Part shown: positions 34,838 to 45,000 of the stretch, in pieces
Layout: every line of letters starts with the position of its first letter
How positions within the stretch are numbered: the first letter of the stretch is position 1
The notes under the pieces: generated by a model
What the model was told of the DNA's origin: nothing
What the model saw: only the letters and a program-made list of their open reading frames with translations
Database searches by the model: none
Assembly (NCBI GenBank): GCA_023428135.1
Contig: JAEYZG010000010.1
Coordinates: forward strand, 1 to 64,000
Direction of reading: 5' to 3'
From: Bacteroidota bacterium
GTDB lineage: Bacteria > Bacteroidota > Bacteroidia > Cytophagales > Cytophagaceae
Length of the DNA stretch: 64,000 nucleotides
Translations under genes and position numbers: made by a program

Positions 34838-35461
34838 ATGAAAGCAACGATATTTACTTCACTAACAATCATAATCATTTTTAACTTCTCCAGATACAGC
34901 AATTCAGATGATGCCAAACATGCAAATAAATTGAAAACAGATACAGCCACCTTTGCTGGAGGTTGCTTTTGGGCGACCGAAGCTGCATTTGAACAGATAA
35001 AAGGAGTACAAAATGTAATTTCAGGATACTGCGGCGGAGACAGCTCCGATGCCACTTATGAAAAATTAGAAACAGGAAAAACAGGCCATGCTGAATCTGT
35101 TCAGATTTATTATAATCCTGCAATAATTTCCTACGATAAGTTACTGGACATCTTCTTTACGGCTCATGATCCGACACAACTTAACCGCCAGGGGCCTGAT
35201 ATAGGGCCACAATACCGTTCGGAAATTTTTTATTCCAACCTTTCACAGAAAAACCAGGCAGAAGCGAAAATAAAATACCTTAATAAGGCAAAGTATAATC
35301 AAAAAATAACCACACAAATTGCCCCATTGATACATTTCTATGAAGCTGAATCTTATCATCAGAATTATGTCCTGCAACATCCTAATGAACCATATATAAA
35401 GAATGTTTCTTTACCCAAAATCAACAAAGTAAAAAAAGACTTTAGTGAAGACTTGAAATAA
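34838..35461 (+). CDS. msrA: Peptide methionine (S)-sulfoxide reductase
   Basis: 207 codons. The catalytic Cys43 lies in TFAGGCFWATEAAFEQIKG, the GCFW motif of MsrA, followed by GYCGGDSSDATYEKLETGKTGHAE, here abbreviated as GYCGG...TGHAE, and HDPTQLNRQGPDIGPQYRS. It repairs oxidised methionine in proteins. The 34-residue N-terminus (ATIFTSLTIIIIFNFSRYS) is a hydrophobic signal or anchor, so this form probably works in the periplasm. No MsrB domain or gene is adjacent. Followed at once by a GNAT gene. Confidence 0.93.
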   Translation: MKATIFTSLTIIIIFNFSRYSNSDDAKHANKLKTDTATFAGGCFWATEAAFEQIKGVQNVISGYCGGDSSDATYEKLETGKTGHAESVQIYYNPAIISYDKLLDIFFTAHDPTQLNRQGPDIGPQYRSEIFYSNLSQKNQAEAKIKYLNKAKYNQKITTQIAPLIHFYEAESYHQNYVLQHPNEPYIKNVSLPKINKVKKDFSEDLK

Positions 35462-35518
35462 TTTTTGAGATTATCATGGCATCCTCTAGATTTGTTCTAT
35501 AATTGCCAATACCAATCT

Positions 35519-36010
35519 ATGATAGATAATCTACATTTTCTTCATGCTGATCTTTCTGACAACAATCAATTTGAAGATTTCTGGATCCTCCTGAATGAAT
35601 ATGCTAACGATATAATGGGCGGTGGAGCAGTATTACCAATAGAAAGAAAGGAACAGCTTAGAATTCAACTTCCAGAAATTAAAGATTCCTATATTCTTAT
35701 TGCTTATATAAATGGACAGCCTGCCGGACTTGCAAACTGCTTTGCAAGCTTTTCGACATTTAACGCCGCTCCACTTCTCAATATTCATGATTTCGTTGTA
35801 AGAAAAAATTTCAGGAATAAAGGAATTGCGCTTGCAATGCTTAATCAAATTGAAAAATATTCAAGAGAAAAAAATTACTGCAAGCTTACACTGGAGGTAC
35901 TTGAAGGCAATAAAAGAGCATTACACTTATACCACTCCTTCGGTTTTGCCTCATACGAGCTAGATCCTGTTATGGGTAAGGCCATTTTTCTTGATAAGAA
36001 ATTAAAATAA
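35519..36010 (+). CDS. GNAT-family N-acetyltransferase
   Basis: 163 codons from the ATG at 35519 (a TTG at 35465 would add 18 residues but is less likely). The acetyl-CoA loop VVRKNFRNKGIALAMLNQIE (motif A, R/Q-x-x-G-x-A) and the closing LEGNKRALHLYHSFGFASYE (motif B) are clear. Substrate unknown; the neighbours do not define it. It lies 57 bases behind msrA and may be co-transcribed. Secure at family level. Confidence 0.88.
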   Translation: MIDNLHFLHADLSDNNQFEDFWILLNEYANDIMGGGAVLPIERKEQLRIQLPEIKDSYILIAYINGQPAGLANCFASFSTFNAAPLLNIHDFVVRKNFRNKGIALAMLNQIEKYSREKNYCKLTLEVLEGNKRALHLYHSFGFASYELDPVMGKAIFLDKKLK

Positions 36011-36194
36011 GGCTTTAATAAAGCAAAGGGGATAAATTAACTACATGCTTTTATTTGAGCCAGCAAATAATTACCTTGGACTTTATTAAACCTGATAATA
36101 CCTTTGCTAAACATCTGAATTATTAATCAGCAAAATTAACTGATTTATATAACCTTCCTCAATCAAAACAAAATAATGGGCGACACAATGCATT

Positions 36195-36259
36195 AAACTG
36201 GTTGGAACCTGCGAGAATTGCGGACCGCCTCGCCATCTTATCAGGAACTCCACCAGTTT
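36195..36259. ncRNA. Compact nested-stem element in an intergenic region
   Basis: In an otherwise AT-rich 392-base gap (36011-36402), a 65-base GC-rich block can fold completely: AAACTGGT (36195-36202) with ACCAGTTT (36252-36259), then GGA/TCC, CCTG/CAGG, GCGAG/CTCGC and GCG/CGC nested inside. It has no ORF and no T tract on either side, so it is not a simple terminator. It may be a small structured RNA, a riboregulator or a MITE-like repeat. The strand cannot be fixed. Nothing else was seen in the gap. Confidence 0.35.
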
Positions 36260-36402
36260 TTCATTTTCCTCTTCGATTTAGTATAAAAAGATTATAACTC
36301 TGGAAGAATCATTGAAATTACTTTACGACATTATCTGGTAAAGCCTGCCAGTGGTTTATTTCTGATTAAAGTTAATGACATTCCAATTTATTAGGACAAT
36401 AA

Positions 36403-36822
36403 TTACAGATTAGTTTCAACAACCACTTCAGGAATATTTGGATTCAGGTAATTGGACACTTCAATCAAATTTCCGTCAGGATCTCTGAAGTAAATAGACC
36501 TGATTCTTCCTAAAGCACCTGTACGCTCTACAATACCAGTTATAACAGGAACATTTTTTTCCTGCAACTCTTCGACTACCTGCATAATAGGTGTAGGAGT
36601 AATAAAACAAAAATCTGCAGACCCCGATAAAGGTGTCAGGGCTTTGGGTTCAAACTCATTTCCTGAAAGGTGTAGATTAATTTTTTGATTCCCGAATTTT
36701 AATGCAATCCTTCCTCCTGAAAAAGTAACTTTTTCCATTCCCAACACATCCCTGTAAAAATCAGATGAAACATCCAGGTCTTTAACAGTTAAAACAAAAT
36801 GATCAAGATGACTTATTTTCAT
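36403..36822 (-). CDS. VOC (glyoxalase/dioxygenase-fold) family protein
   Basis: 139 codons, two beta-alpha-beta-beta-beta units. The first opens with ISHLDHFVLTVKDLDVSSDF (metal-ligand His) and the second ends SIYFRDPDGNLIEVSNY with the metal-ligand Glu. FYRDVLGMEKVTFSGGRIAL is the usual phrase of the fosfomycin-resistance/dioxygenase-like branch. The reaction cannot be told from sequence. It lies 62 bases downstream... of no close partner: the kinase gene on the same strand ends the other side at 36884. Family secure, function open. Confidence 0.85.
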   Translation of the reverse strand: MKISHLDHFVLTVKDLDVSSDFYRDVLGMEKVTFSGGRIALKFGNQKINLHLSGNEFEPKALTPLSGSADFCFITPTPIMQVVEELQEKNVPVITGIVERTGALGRIRSIYFRDPDGNLIEVSNYLNPNIPEVVVETNL

Positions 36823-36883
36823 ATCCCGGCATCAATTATCTAAAATAACTATTTAAATCCCAAATTGATTTTTAAATCCCAAC

Positions 36884-39787
36884 CTACCCAGATAATATAT
36901 TGGGGGAATTTCTGAAAAAAACTCTAAATACACTACCTTCTCCTTCTTTTGTATCAACTTCTATTTTTCCTCCTGAATTATCAATAATTCTTTTAACCAG
37001 ATACAGGCCAACTCCAGTGCCTTCTACATGGTCGTGCAACCTTTTAAACATCTGGAAAATTCTAGTCTTTAAATGCTCCTTCATGCCAAGACCATTATCT
37101 TTAAACTCCAGAATATTATAATCTTTATCCACCTTACATCTTATAGAGATGTAAGGTTTTCTTTCAGGGCTTCTGTATTTAAGAGCATTTGTCAAAAGGT
37201 TATATACGACACTTCTGAAATTTGATCTGGAAAAACTGATAGCAGGGCAATCATTAATTTCTAAATCTATATCAGCATTGGCTTCCTGTATCTTGTTTTC
37301 TATGCTTAGCTCAGTCTCTTCTATAATCTCTTTAACATTTATATAAGAAACGTCTTCTACAAAATTTTTCTGAATTTTTCCTATTTCTGAAAGATCTTTA
37401 ATGGTTATCTGAAATCTTCCTACAGAATCTTTTATGAGAGAAACAACCATCCTTGTTTCATCACTCAAACTACAATTGCTTTCTTCAAGTGTTTCAACCA
37501 ATGAAGACACCAGACCTTCAATATTAGTAACAGGAGCTTTTAAATCATGAGAAGCGGTATAAATAAAGTTATCAAGATCACTATTTATCTTTGACAATTC
37601 CTTGTTCTTTTTCTCCAGATCCCTTTCATACCTTATACTTTCCGTAATATCTATACCCATAGCTACAACCCCTCTCACCATGCCATTTTCATCAATATCC
37701 GGAATGTAGGTCACCCTTATGTTTGAGTTGAAGAAACCGACATCTTCCTTGTTAAGCACATGATCAAAAGTAACATTCCGCTTTTCTCTTACTGCCTTTT
37801 CAAATTGAGCATAGAAAAAGGCTGTACATTCCTCACCAACAACCTCAGAAATAGTTTTACCAATAATTACTTCTCCATTGGGGAAAAGTCTTTTGTAGTA
37901 ATTGTTTGCAAAAATATATTTCTTGTCAGGACCGATATACGAGACAAATGCGGGAATAGCATTAGTGATGAGGCTTAATCTATACTGACTCTCACTGAGC
38001 TTATCAGCAAGTGTCTTTAACTCGGTCTCCTGTTCCTTTTTATTTGTTATGTCTTGACTGGTACCAATAAACCTATAAGGCTCACCTATTTTTTTGAAGA
38101 AAGCCTTTCCCCTGATTCTAATCCATCTTATTACCTTATCTTCATATCCAATTGTTCTGAACTCTACATCTATATCATCTTTTCCCTCTTCTCTTAATGT
38201 AGCATCAATAGCGGATTTTACATAATCTCTGTCTTCATGATGAATACCGTTAAGAAACACCTCATAATTAACTTTTGCATTTTTGCTTAAACCGAAGAAA
38301 CGTTTACTTCTCTCATCCCAAACAAACTCTCCGTATAAATCAGTAATATCCCATGTACCAAGATCAGCAGCTTCTATTGACAGCCTCAATCTGTCTTCAC
38401 TTTCCAGAAGTTTCTTCTCAATAGTTACACGTTCTGTGATATCTATGGCAACATTTACAGCTCCCGTAACTTTTCCTGTATAATCCTTGAGTGGACTAAA
38501 ATGAGCCTCAAAAGACTTATCACCTATTTTAATTATCTTAGCAAAAGCTTCACCTTCCAGAGCTCTCATTGCGCTGGCAGAGAGTTCGGGTAAATACTTT
38601 AGCTCTTTAAGAGAAATTTTCCCATCTCCATTATCTTTATCTTGCATTTCAGGCATCAATGTTTTGCCTTCTGCCAGAACGACATTACCAGCTTTATCCA
38701 GAGACCAAATAATAATAGGAGCATTATTTACAACATATCTTAATCTTTCCTCCGTATTCTTTTCATCAGTTATATCCCTTTGTGTTCCCCATGCTCTGAC
38801 CAACTTACCGTTTTCAACAACCCCCTGTATATTATTCAGGATGTACACAATCCGACCCTCACTGTCAATTTCCAAGGACTCTGCATCTGTCAGATTGTAC
38901 CCAGATTCTATAAATGAATTGAAATACCCGTAAGGCGAAAAATTTGCAAATGACATTATATCCTGAAGCTTTTTGTCCAGAACCGAAGAAATATCTTCAT
39001 AACCATGCATTCTGGCCATACGCACATTGCATTCTGCAAAATATCCGAAAGAATACAAGAGTTCAATTTGTTTAGCCACTGGAAGATTAACAGGTATTCC
39101 ATCAATACCATTTAATTCAAGTCTCCAGATCCCCTCAGAACTTTGATTTATGAAAGCCTTATACCTTTCTTCACTTTCTAAAATCTGTGCTGTTCTCGCC
39201 TTTATAATATCTTCAAGATTATCATTACTTTCTTGAAGCAGCTCTTCGGTTCGTATCAGCTCCTCATTGCTTTCCTTTAACTGTCTATATGCATGTGTCA
39301 ATTCCTGGTTTTTCTTGATAATTTCTTCATTCTGAATATCAGAAAAATATTCTATCGCTTTTACAGATTGAAAAGAATAGTAATTTTCCATTTCATTTAC
39401 AATCTTCAGCGCTTTCTTTAAATCTTTAGTGTAAAAAGGCAAAAATTTTAATAAAATACTTTTTCTTCCCTTTTCCAATAAGGCCATATCCACAGGACTA
39501 ACTCCCGTTCTTGGAATGACAAGTTTATCCTCCTTCCACTCTTTAAGTCCGGCAATTATACCATCCACCGCGGTTCCATTGATAAAGTTCTGAAGATAAT
39601 CTACAATATATCTTTTAGTAATCTGAAATGTTTCTTCTTGAGTATGATTCTCAAAATACTTTAACAATGGCAACTGATTTTCATGGGAAGCTTCCATTTC
39701 TGCTTCCGTAAAAGAATCCAAAAAGTTCTCGTATATGAACTGGGCATAATCCGCCAGGCAAGACAATTTCAATTCTTCAAATGCCAT
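36884..39787 (-). CDS. Cytoplasmic multi-PAS sensor histidine kinase
   Basis: 967 codons without membrane helices. An N-terminal helical domain (1-150, RsbR/globin-sensor-like in look but unassigned) and a coiled coil (155-200) precede four PAS segments (about 203-345, 348-455, 462-588, 600-720), each ending in a PAC-like DIT motif (RDITDEK, IDITERV, QDITNKK, IDITESI). The kinase core has His747 in FIYTASHDLKAPVTNIEGL and the ATPase end EGTGVGLYLVKRIIDNSGGK. An acidic DKDNGDGKISLKE loop in the second PAS resembles an EF-hand with one extra residue. No response regulator is adjacent (orphan kinase). Confidence 0.92.
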   Translation of the reverse strand: MAFEELKLSCLADYAQFIYENFLDSFTEAEMEASHENQLPLLKYFENHTQEETFQITKRYIVDYLQNFINGTAVDGIIAGLKEWKEDKLVIPRTGVSPVDMALLEKGRKSILLKFLPFYTKDLKKALKIVNEMENYYSFQSVKAIEYFSDIQNEEIIKKNQELTHAYRQLKESNEELIRTEELLQESNDNLEDIIKARTAQILESEERYKAFINQSSEGIWRLELNGIDGIPVNLPVAKQIELLYSFGYFAECNVRMARMHGYEDISSVLDKKLQDIMSFANFSPYGYFNSFIESGYNLTDAESLEIDSEGRIVYILNNIQGVVENGKLVRAWGTQRDITDEKNTEERLRYVVNNAPIIIWSLDKAGNVVLAEGKTLMPEMQDKDNGDGKISLKELKYLPELSASAMRALEGEAFAKIIKIGDKSFEAHFSPLKDYTGKVTGAVNVAIDITERVTIEKKLLESEDRLRLSIEAADLGTWDITDLYGEFVWDERSKRFFGLSKNAKVNYEVFLNGIHHEDRDYVKSAIDATLREEGKDDIDVEFRTIGYEDKVIRWIRIRGKAFFKKIGEPYRFIGTSQDITNKKEQETELKTLADKLSESQYRLSLITNAIPAFVSYIGPDKKYIFANNYYKRLFPNGEVIIGKTISEVVGEECTAFFYAQFEKAVREKRNVTFDHVLNKEDVGFFNSNIRVTYIPDIDENGMVRGVVAMGIDITESIRYERDLEKKNKELSKINSDLDNFIYTASHDLKAPVTNIEGLVSSLVETLEESNCSLSDETRMVVSLIKDSVGRFQITIKDLSEIGKIQKNFVEDVSYINVKEIIEETELSIENKIQEANADIDLEINDCPAISFSRSNFRSVVYNLLTNALKYRSPERKPYISIRCKVDKDYNILEFKDNGLGMKEHLKTRIFQMFKRLHDHVEGTGVGLYLVKRIIDNSGGKIEVDTKEGEGSVFRVFFRNSPNILSG

Positions 39788-39926
39788 TCAACACTTTCCC
39801 TCACTTGTTTATAAGCCTATATTAACTAACCTCTATCCTAAAACATATAGAAATCCTCAATATGTTCTTTTCTTAATCAAAAAGTCTGGAACCGTTCAAA
39901 AGCTGTTAAACATAATAGCCTAAAAT

Positions 39927-39962
39927 CAAAAAAGACTGCTCAATAAAGCAGTCTTTTCTTTT
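39927..39962 (-). terminator. Terminator of the LOG-family gene
   Basis: AAAAGACTGCT pairs with AGCAGTCTTTT (about 39930-39957), with A and T runs outside. It lies 37 bases past the leftward stop at 39994. Confidence 0.8.
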
Positions 39963-39993
39963 CTAGTATAGTTAAAACAATTATTCTCTACAT

Positions 39994-40776
39994 CTACTCT
40001 CCCAGAATAGACCAGGATTTGATCTTTTTTCTTCTTTTAAGTCCAAAACCTTCAATAGCATATTTTTCCAAATGGGCAATTGCCTCATCAATAGAATCAG
40101 TGAAAAGAAAAAGCTTTAAATCATCAGGATGAATAGTTCCGGCTTTGGCCATATATTCAAAATGAGCAATCAGATGTTTATGAAACTCTGTTCCAATAAG
40201 CACCACGGGGAACTTTTTCACTTTATTCGTTTGAATAAGTGTCAAAGCTTCAAAAAACTCATCCATTGTACCGAGACCACCCGGCATTACAACAAAGGCA
40301 TATGAATACTTGGTCAGAAGCACTTTACGCACAAAAAAGTAATCAAAATCAACCCATTTATCTAGGTAAGGATTGGGATGCTGTTCCATAGGAAGAATAA
40401 TATTACAGCCGATAGATTCTCCTCCTGCCTCTTTAGCTCCACGATTAGCAGCCTCCATAATGCCTGGCCCGCCTCCCGTCATTACTGTGAATCCCATTTT
40501 AGCCAAACAGCCACCCATAATTCTGGCTTGTTCATAAAAAGGGTGATCCTCTTTAAATCGTGCTGAACCGAATACTGTAACACAAGGACCGACAAAATGC
40601 AGCGTACGAAATCCTTTTATAAACTCCATGAGGATTTTCAGAGTAAAAAAGAATTCCCACTTTCTGGAATGCGGACCTTCTAAAAATATTTTTTCTTCAT
40701 TTTGATCATTAAGCTTTTCCTGGTTAACAGGAATTACATTCGCTTTATCTCTCTGCTCTCTATTATCACTTTTCAT
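39994..40776 (-). CDS. LOG-family protein (TIGR00730-type nucleotide phosphoribohydrolase)
   Basis: 260 codons. The Rossmann-like domain shows VTVFGSARFKEDHPFYEQAR, MTGGGPGIMEAANRGAKEAG and the PGGxGTxxE motif in VVMPGGLGTMDEFFEALTLI, which in the LOG family binds and cleaves nucleoside monophosphates (cytokinin activation in plants and some bacteria, purine nucleotide turnover in others). The first 50 residues are polar and family-variable. A single-gene unit with its own terminator. The natural substrate is open. Confidence 0.88.
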   Translation of the reverse strand: MKSDNREQRDKANVIPVNQEKLNDQNEEKIFLEGPHSRKWEFFFTLKILMEFIKGFRTLHFVGPCVTVFGSARFKEDHPFYEQARIMGGCLAKMGFTVMTGGGPGIMEAANRGAKEAGGESIGCNIILPMEQHPNPYLDKWVDFDYFFVRKVLLTKYSYAFVVMPGGLGTMDEFFEALTLIQTNKVKKFPVVLIGTEFHKHLIAHFEYMAKAGTIHPDDLKLFLFTDSIDEAIAHLEKYAIEGFGLKRRKKIKSWSILGE

Positions 40777-40978
40777 CTCTTACTTATAATATATTAAAAT
40801 TGTCAATACCCGGAATGAATCAAACGGGTTTCAAATCAGGACAAAAATTATTCCTTAGTTATTATTTAAACGATTAAAAATCATTTTTTATGCGAAAATA
40901 CAGAATATGGACTTCCCTGATCAAAACAAAAATAATCTGCGAATCATCTCATTTTAGAATTTTTCAATAGAAGTAAAA

Positions 40979-41014
40979 ATAAAAAGGCTGCCTATTGTAC
41001 AGACAGCCTTTTTA
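40979..41014 (-). terminator. Terminator of the beta-barrel gene
   Basis: AAAAAGGCTG (40981-40990) pairs with CAGCCTTTTT (41004-41013). It ends four bases before the leftward stop region at 41018. Confidence 0.85.
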
Positions 41015-41017
41015 TTT

Positions 41018-41938
41018 TTACCAGCCAGAATTTTCTTCTTGATTTTCCTGGTTTTCCTCCTGATTCATTTCATCAGGATTTTGTTCCTGATTTTCAGGAG
41101 GAAGCTCATACGTATCATCATTATTAGTTGGCCTCTCTTCCGGCTTCTTATTCTTCCAGGTTTCAGTTCCTTTAGGTCCATCATACTGCTCAGGAGGGGG
41201 AAGTCCTTTTTTAGATTTATGTCTCCTTGGCATTGTCGGGCTATATTGTAGCTTTATCATAGCCATTCCATATCCATCATTTTTAGCTATCATAAAGTCA
41301 TCTATATAATCCGTGAAGGTAATTCTGTATACAAAATCCGTAATGATTGTTACACGTGGACTAATGGTAAAAGACAATCCAAGACCTACAGGAAACACTA
41401 CAGTATATTGAGGATAAACTCTTCTGATCCTAAAAATTGTATCTGTATATGGACTCACCTGTTCAGCTCGTGAACTAAATCCCAGACCACCCATACCCGC
41501 AGAAACAAAGGCTTTGAAAACCTTAGGTTTTCTTGTTCTGTCTCTTGCTACACGGATGACATCATCTATAAAATAAAGCCTGCCATAAACATCTAACTCA
41601 TAACCTGTGAAGTTGAATGACAAGTTTCTATCCGGATAAATATTATCCTCTCCTTTTATTTGAAGGTAACTAAAATCAGCTCCAAACATCACTCTAGGCC
41701 AAAGTTTATAATTTGCCCCAATACTGAATGCCGGAGCTATTTTACCGCAGTTAAATATCTTGCACAGATCACCGTTGTACCCGGCAACTCCAGCTCCGAT
41801 GCTGATATTCAATGGGCCACGGAAATAATATGAATCAAAAAATCCCGAGTATTCAATAGTTCTTCTGCGCTGTGCTTCAGAAGAGAAAGAAATCAGTACA
41901 AATGCCAACAGTGCAATAAAGGATCTTTTCAAGCCCAT
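41018..41938 (-). CDS. Outer membrane beta-barrel protein with acidic Asn/Gln/Glu tail
   Basis: 306 codons with a signal peptide (SFIALLAFVLISFSSEAQ). Residues 25-235 alternate in the manner of a porin-like barrel (FSIGANYKLWPRVMFGADFS, YTVVFPVGLGLSFTISPRVT), similar to the DUF6089-type barrels of Bacteroidetes. From about 240 on the chain becomes basic and proline-rich, then a low-complexity acidic tail (EQNPDEMNQEENQENQEENS) up to a final GW. The tail is unusual for a barrel and would lie in the periplasm or at the surface. It may be linked with the T9SS locus next door; this is only proximity. Confidence 0.75.
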   Translation of the reverse strand: MGLKRSFIALLAFVLISFSSEAQRRRTIEYSGFFDSYYFRGPLNISIGAGVAGYNGDLCKIFNCGKIAPAFSIGANYKLWPRVMFGADFSYLQIKGEDNIYPDRNLSFNFTGYELDVYGRLYFIDDVIRVARDRTRKPKVFKAFVSAGMGGLGFSSRAEQVSPYTDTIFRIRRVYPQYTVVFPVGLGLSFTISPRVTIITDFVYRITFTDYIDDFMIAKNDGYGMAMIKLQYSPTMPRRHKSKKGLPPPEQYDGPKGTETWKNKKPEERPTNNDDTYELPPENQEQNPDEMNQEENQENQEENSGW

Positions 41939-42039
41939 TTCTAAAATTTTATAAAATCAAATTTAAAAAAATAATCATTCGGTATCAATTTTATAATAAA
42001 ATTATGGATTTTGGGAAGACTTTCCGAACACATAAAATT

Positions 42040-42077
42040 AAAAAAGGGCTGTCCTGAGAGTTGGACAGCCCTTTTTA
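42040..42077 (-). terminator. Terminator of the PKD-repeat gene
   Basis: AAAAAGGGCTGTCC pairs with GGACAGCCCTTTTT (42041-42054 with 42063-42076). It begins 18 bases beyond the leftward stop. Confidence 0.9.
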
Positions 42078-42094
42078 TACAATCAAATCTTTAC

Positions 42095-45000
42095 CTAATA
42101 AAGAAGGTTAATATATCCTTCAACGTATTTTTCCTCTTCTTTCCACGTAATTACCTTTACTTTATAGACATAAACATCACTGTTTTGTTTCTGACCTTTA
42201 AATGTTCCATCCCAGCCCTCGTTGATGTTGTCCGTTGAGAAAATCTCCTGCCCCCATCTGTTAAATACTTTGTATTCAATCAATTTCTTTATCCCCCAAC
42301 CTTTAACATATACCTTGTCATTCTTACTATCTTCATTTGGTGTAAACGCAGACGGAAGTTTAACAAAGGTTTCAGGCTTAACGGTGATCTCATATTTAAA
42401 TGGATCTATAAAACAACCAAACACATCCGTAACTTCAAGATCATAAACAATATCTTCTAAAGGCTGAGCTTTAGGGTAAAAGCAATCTGTACAACTTAAA
42501 TACTTTTCCGGAGTCCATTTGAATTTGTAAACAGGTTCACCATAAAGAGGAAGTGTCGCGATATCTCCGATTACAATTGTAGTATCCCAGTCATGCAAAT
42601 CAATTCTTTTCACAACAAGTCCGGTAACTTCAGTGAAGTCTGTACAGCCTGTTGCAGTATCCGTTTCAACAACCCTGTACAAAGTCGTATGCTCAGGATC
42701 TGCAGTAGGATCTGAAATATTTACATTATCTAAACCATCAGAAGGAGACCACAAGTATTTACTTGTAGAAACCGAATTTAAAACTTTAAGAACAATTTTA
42801 TCATCTGAACCAAAGCACATAGTATCCCCGGAAGCGATTACTTTTGGATTCGGATGTACAACTGCTACTTTTGTCAATGTGTCGACACAACGGTATTTAT
42901 AGTTTTCTATAGTCAGCGTAACGTTGTATTGCCCAGGTGCAGCATACTTATGAGCAGGCGCAGCCGTAGTTGAATCTTCTGGAGAATTGTCTCCAAAATT
43001 CCATTTAAAGAAGTTACTGTTGGTCGACTTATCTGACAGATGGAAAGGTCCATCATTAAAACAAATGTTAGTATCTAATGGCTCAGATTCGCGTAAGAAA
43101 TCCGCGATGACAGGGTGTATGTAAATATCCTGTTCATACAACCTATAGCATCCCCCTCTGTGACTTTCGAGTTTAAGTTTGGCTTTGGCATTATGACCAA
43201 CCGGATGTGCCGCAAACCTGTGAGTTACACTATCCAGGTTCTCTATCAGAACTCCTTCAAATGTCCATTCCCATCGCTTCACATCTACAGTATCAATTAG
43301 CATAAATTTTACTTCATCGTCCAGACAAATAGTGTCCTTTGTTTTAACAAAATTCCCATCCGCATTCCAGGCGTAGAATACGCCAGTAGTATCAGAGGAA
43401 CAACCATTAGACGTTGTTACTGTTAGTTTTATTTTATTCTCTCCACTAGGAAAGGACCAGTCCGGGACTCTGTTATACGCAGGCTCCTGAGAATAATTTT
43501 TAGCTTCCCCTTCCCATACTGTATTTACAATTGGTGAATTCTGATCATTCGAAGCATATGACAAGTTTACAATATCCGGATTAATGTCCGCACAAATAAC
43601 CGCATAGCTATTCATTTTCGGAGTCACAAATTTAGCTTTAGGATATCCTTGAACACTCAACTCTATACTATCTTTTCCTCTACATAAAGATATTGCCTCT
43701 TCATAATTAAGTCTTACCCAAAACCTTCCTTCAGTAGTATAAATGATATCGTTTTCACCAAGTGTGCCGAAAGTGTTATTTCCAAAGTCCCAGTCATACT
43801 TTAAAAATGATCCCCCTGCAGTAAAATCCGGAGCTGAAATTTTAACTGTCTTACCAACACACAGAGTTTGATCTGCACTAATTTTAGTAACCGGTTTATA
43901 TATTGGCAAAGTAGCAGAATAAGTTTCCTTACAGCCAAGCGTATCAGTCAAAGTAAGGCTATAAGTGTAAGATCCTGCTGACGGATTTTCTCCATAATCA
44001 TGAGCAACAGAATCTCTGAATGCTTCGTATTGAGTATTCAGACCATCTCCAAAATTCCAGGTCCATTTTGTAATAGTTGTATCAGATATAGACAAATCAG
44101 CAAATTTCATAGCCCCAGGTTGTGTTGGCAAACATATTTGCGAACGATTTGGCTTCGCATTTACCTCCATATCATAAATTTTTATCCTGGTAGAATCAGT
44201 GTTTTTGCAACCATTAATGTCCTGCACGGTTAGTTTCAAAGTATGCTCACCTTTAAACACAGTAAGGAAAGGTGTTACACTCTGACGTCCAGTCATTGGC
44301 CTTACATCTTTCATGGTAGGAATCTCCCAGGTGTAACCAGTCCGGCAATCAGCATTAACATCTATAGAATTAACTGCACTTAAGTCAACCGAAGTCATCA
44401 TGCACATTAAGGAGTCCTTCAACGAGATCTTCGCCTTGACTTTACGCGGATGCACGGTAACCTCATCAAATGTAGCCGCACACTCATCTCCTGCCTCAGC
44501 TTTAAGCCTTACAATGAAATCACCTGATTTCCCAAAATCATGAGATTCACTTATTGCTGCAGTCACAGCAGAACTATCCCCAAAATCCCAGGAAACCTTT
44601 GTAGCGTTCAGACTTTTTGATTCAAAATTGTAGACATATGGATCATTACAGAATGCGGTATAATCTATTTTAGCTATGGCTCCTTTAACAGTTATCATGG
44701 CAAGTTCTGTTACCTCCGAAAAACAGCCATTGTAATCTACTGTTAAGGATACAGATTGTGGCCCTACAACATTGTTATAACTCCAGGTAGCAGTCTTCTG
44801 ATCTGAACAATGGAACATTCTGTTATCCTCCGTATTAAAATGATAGGCATCGACATAAGCCGGGGCAGTAGCCTTAAAAGTAACTGACTCTCCTGGACAA
44901 ACACTCGATTTATCAGATTCAAAACTTACCAGAGATTCAATGCGGTCTCCCACTTCTATCAGTACAGCGTAAGAAGTATCTACACAACCACCTTTAGTAG

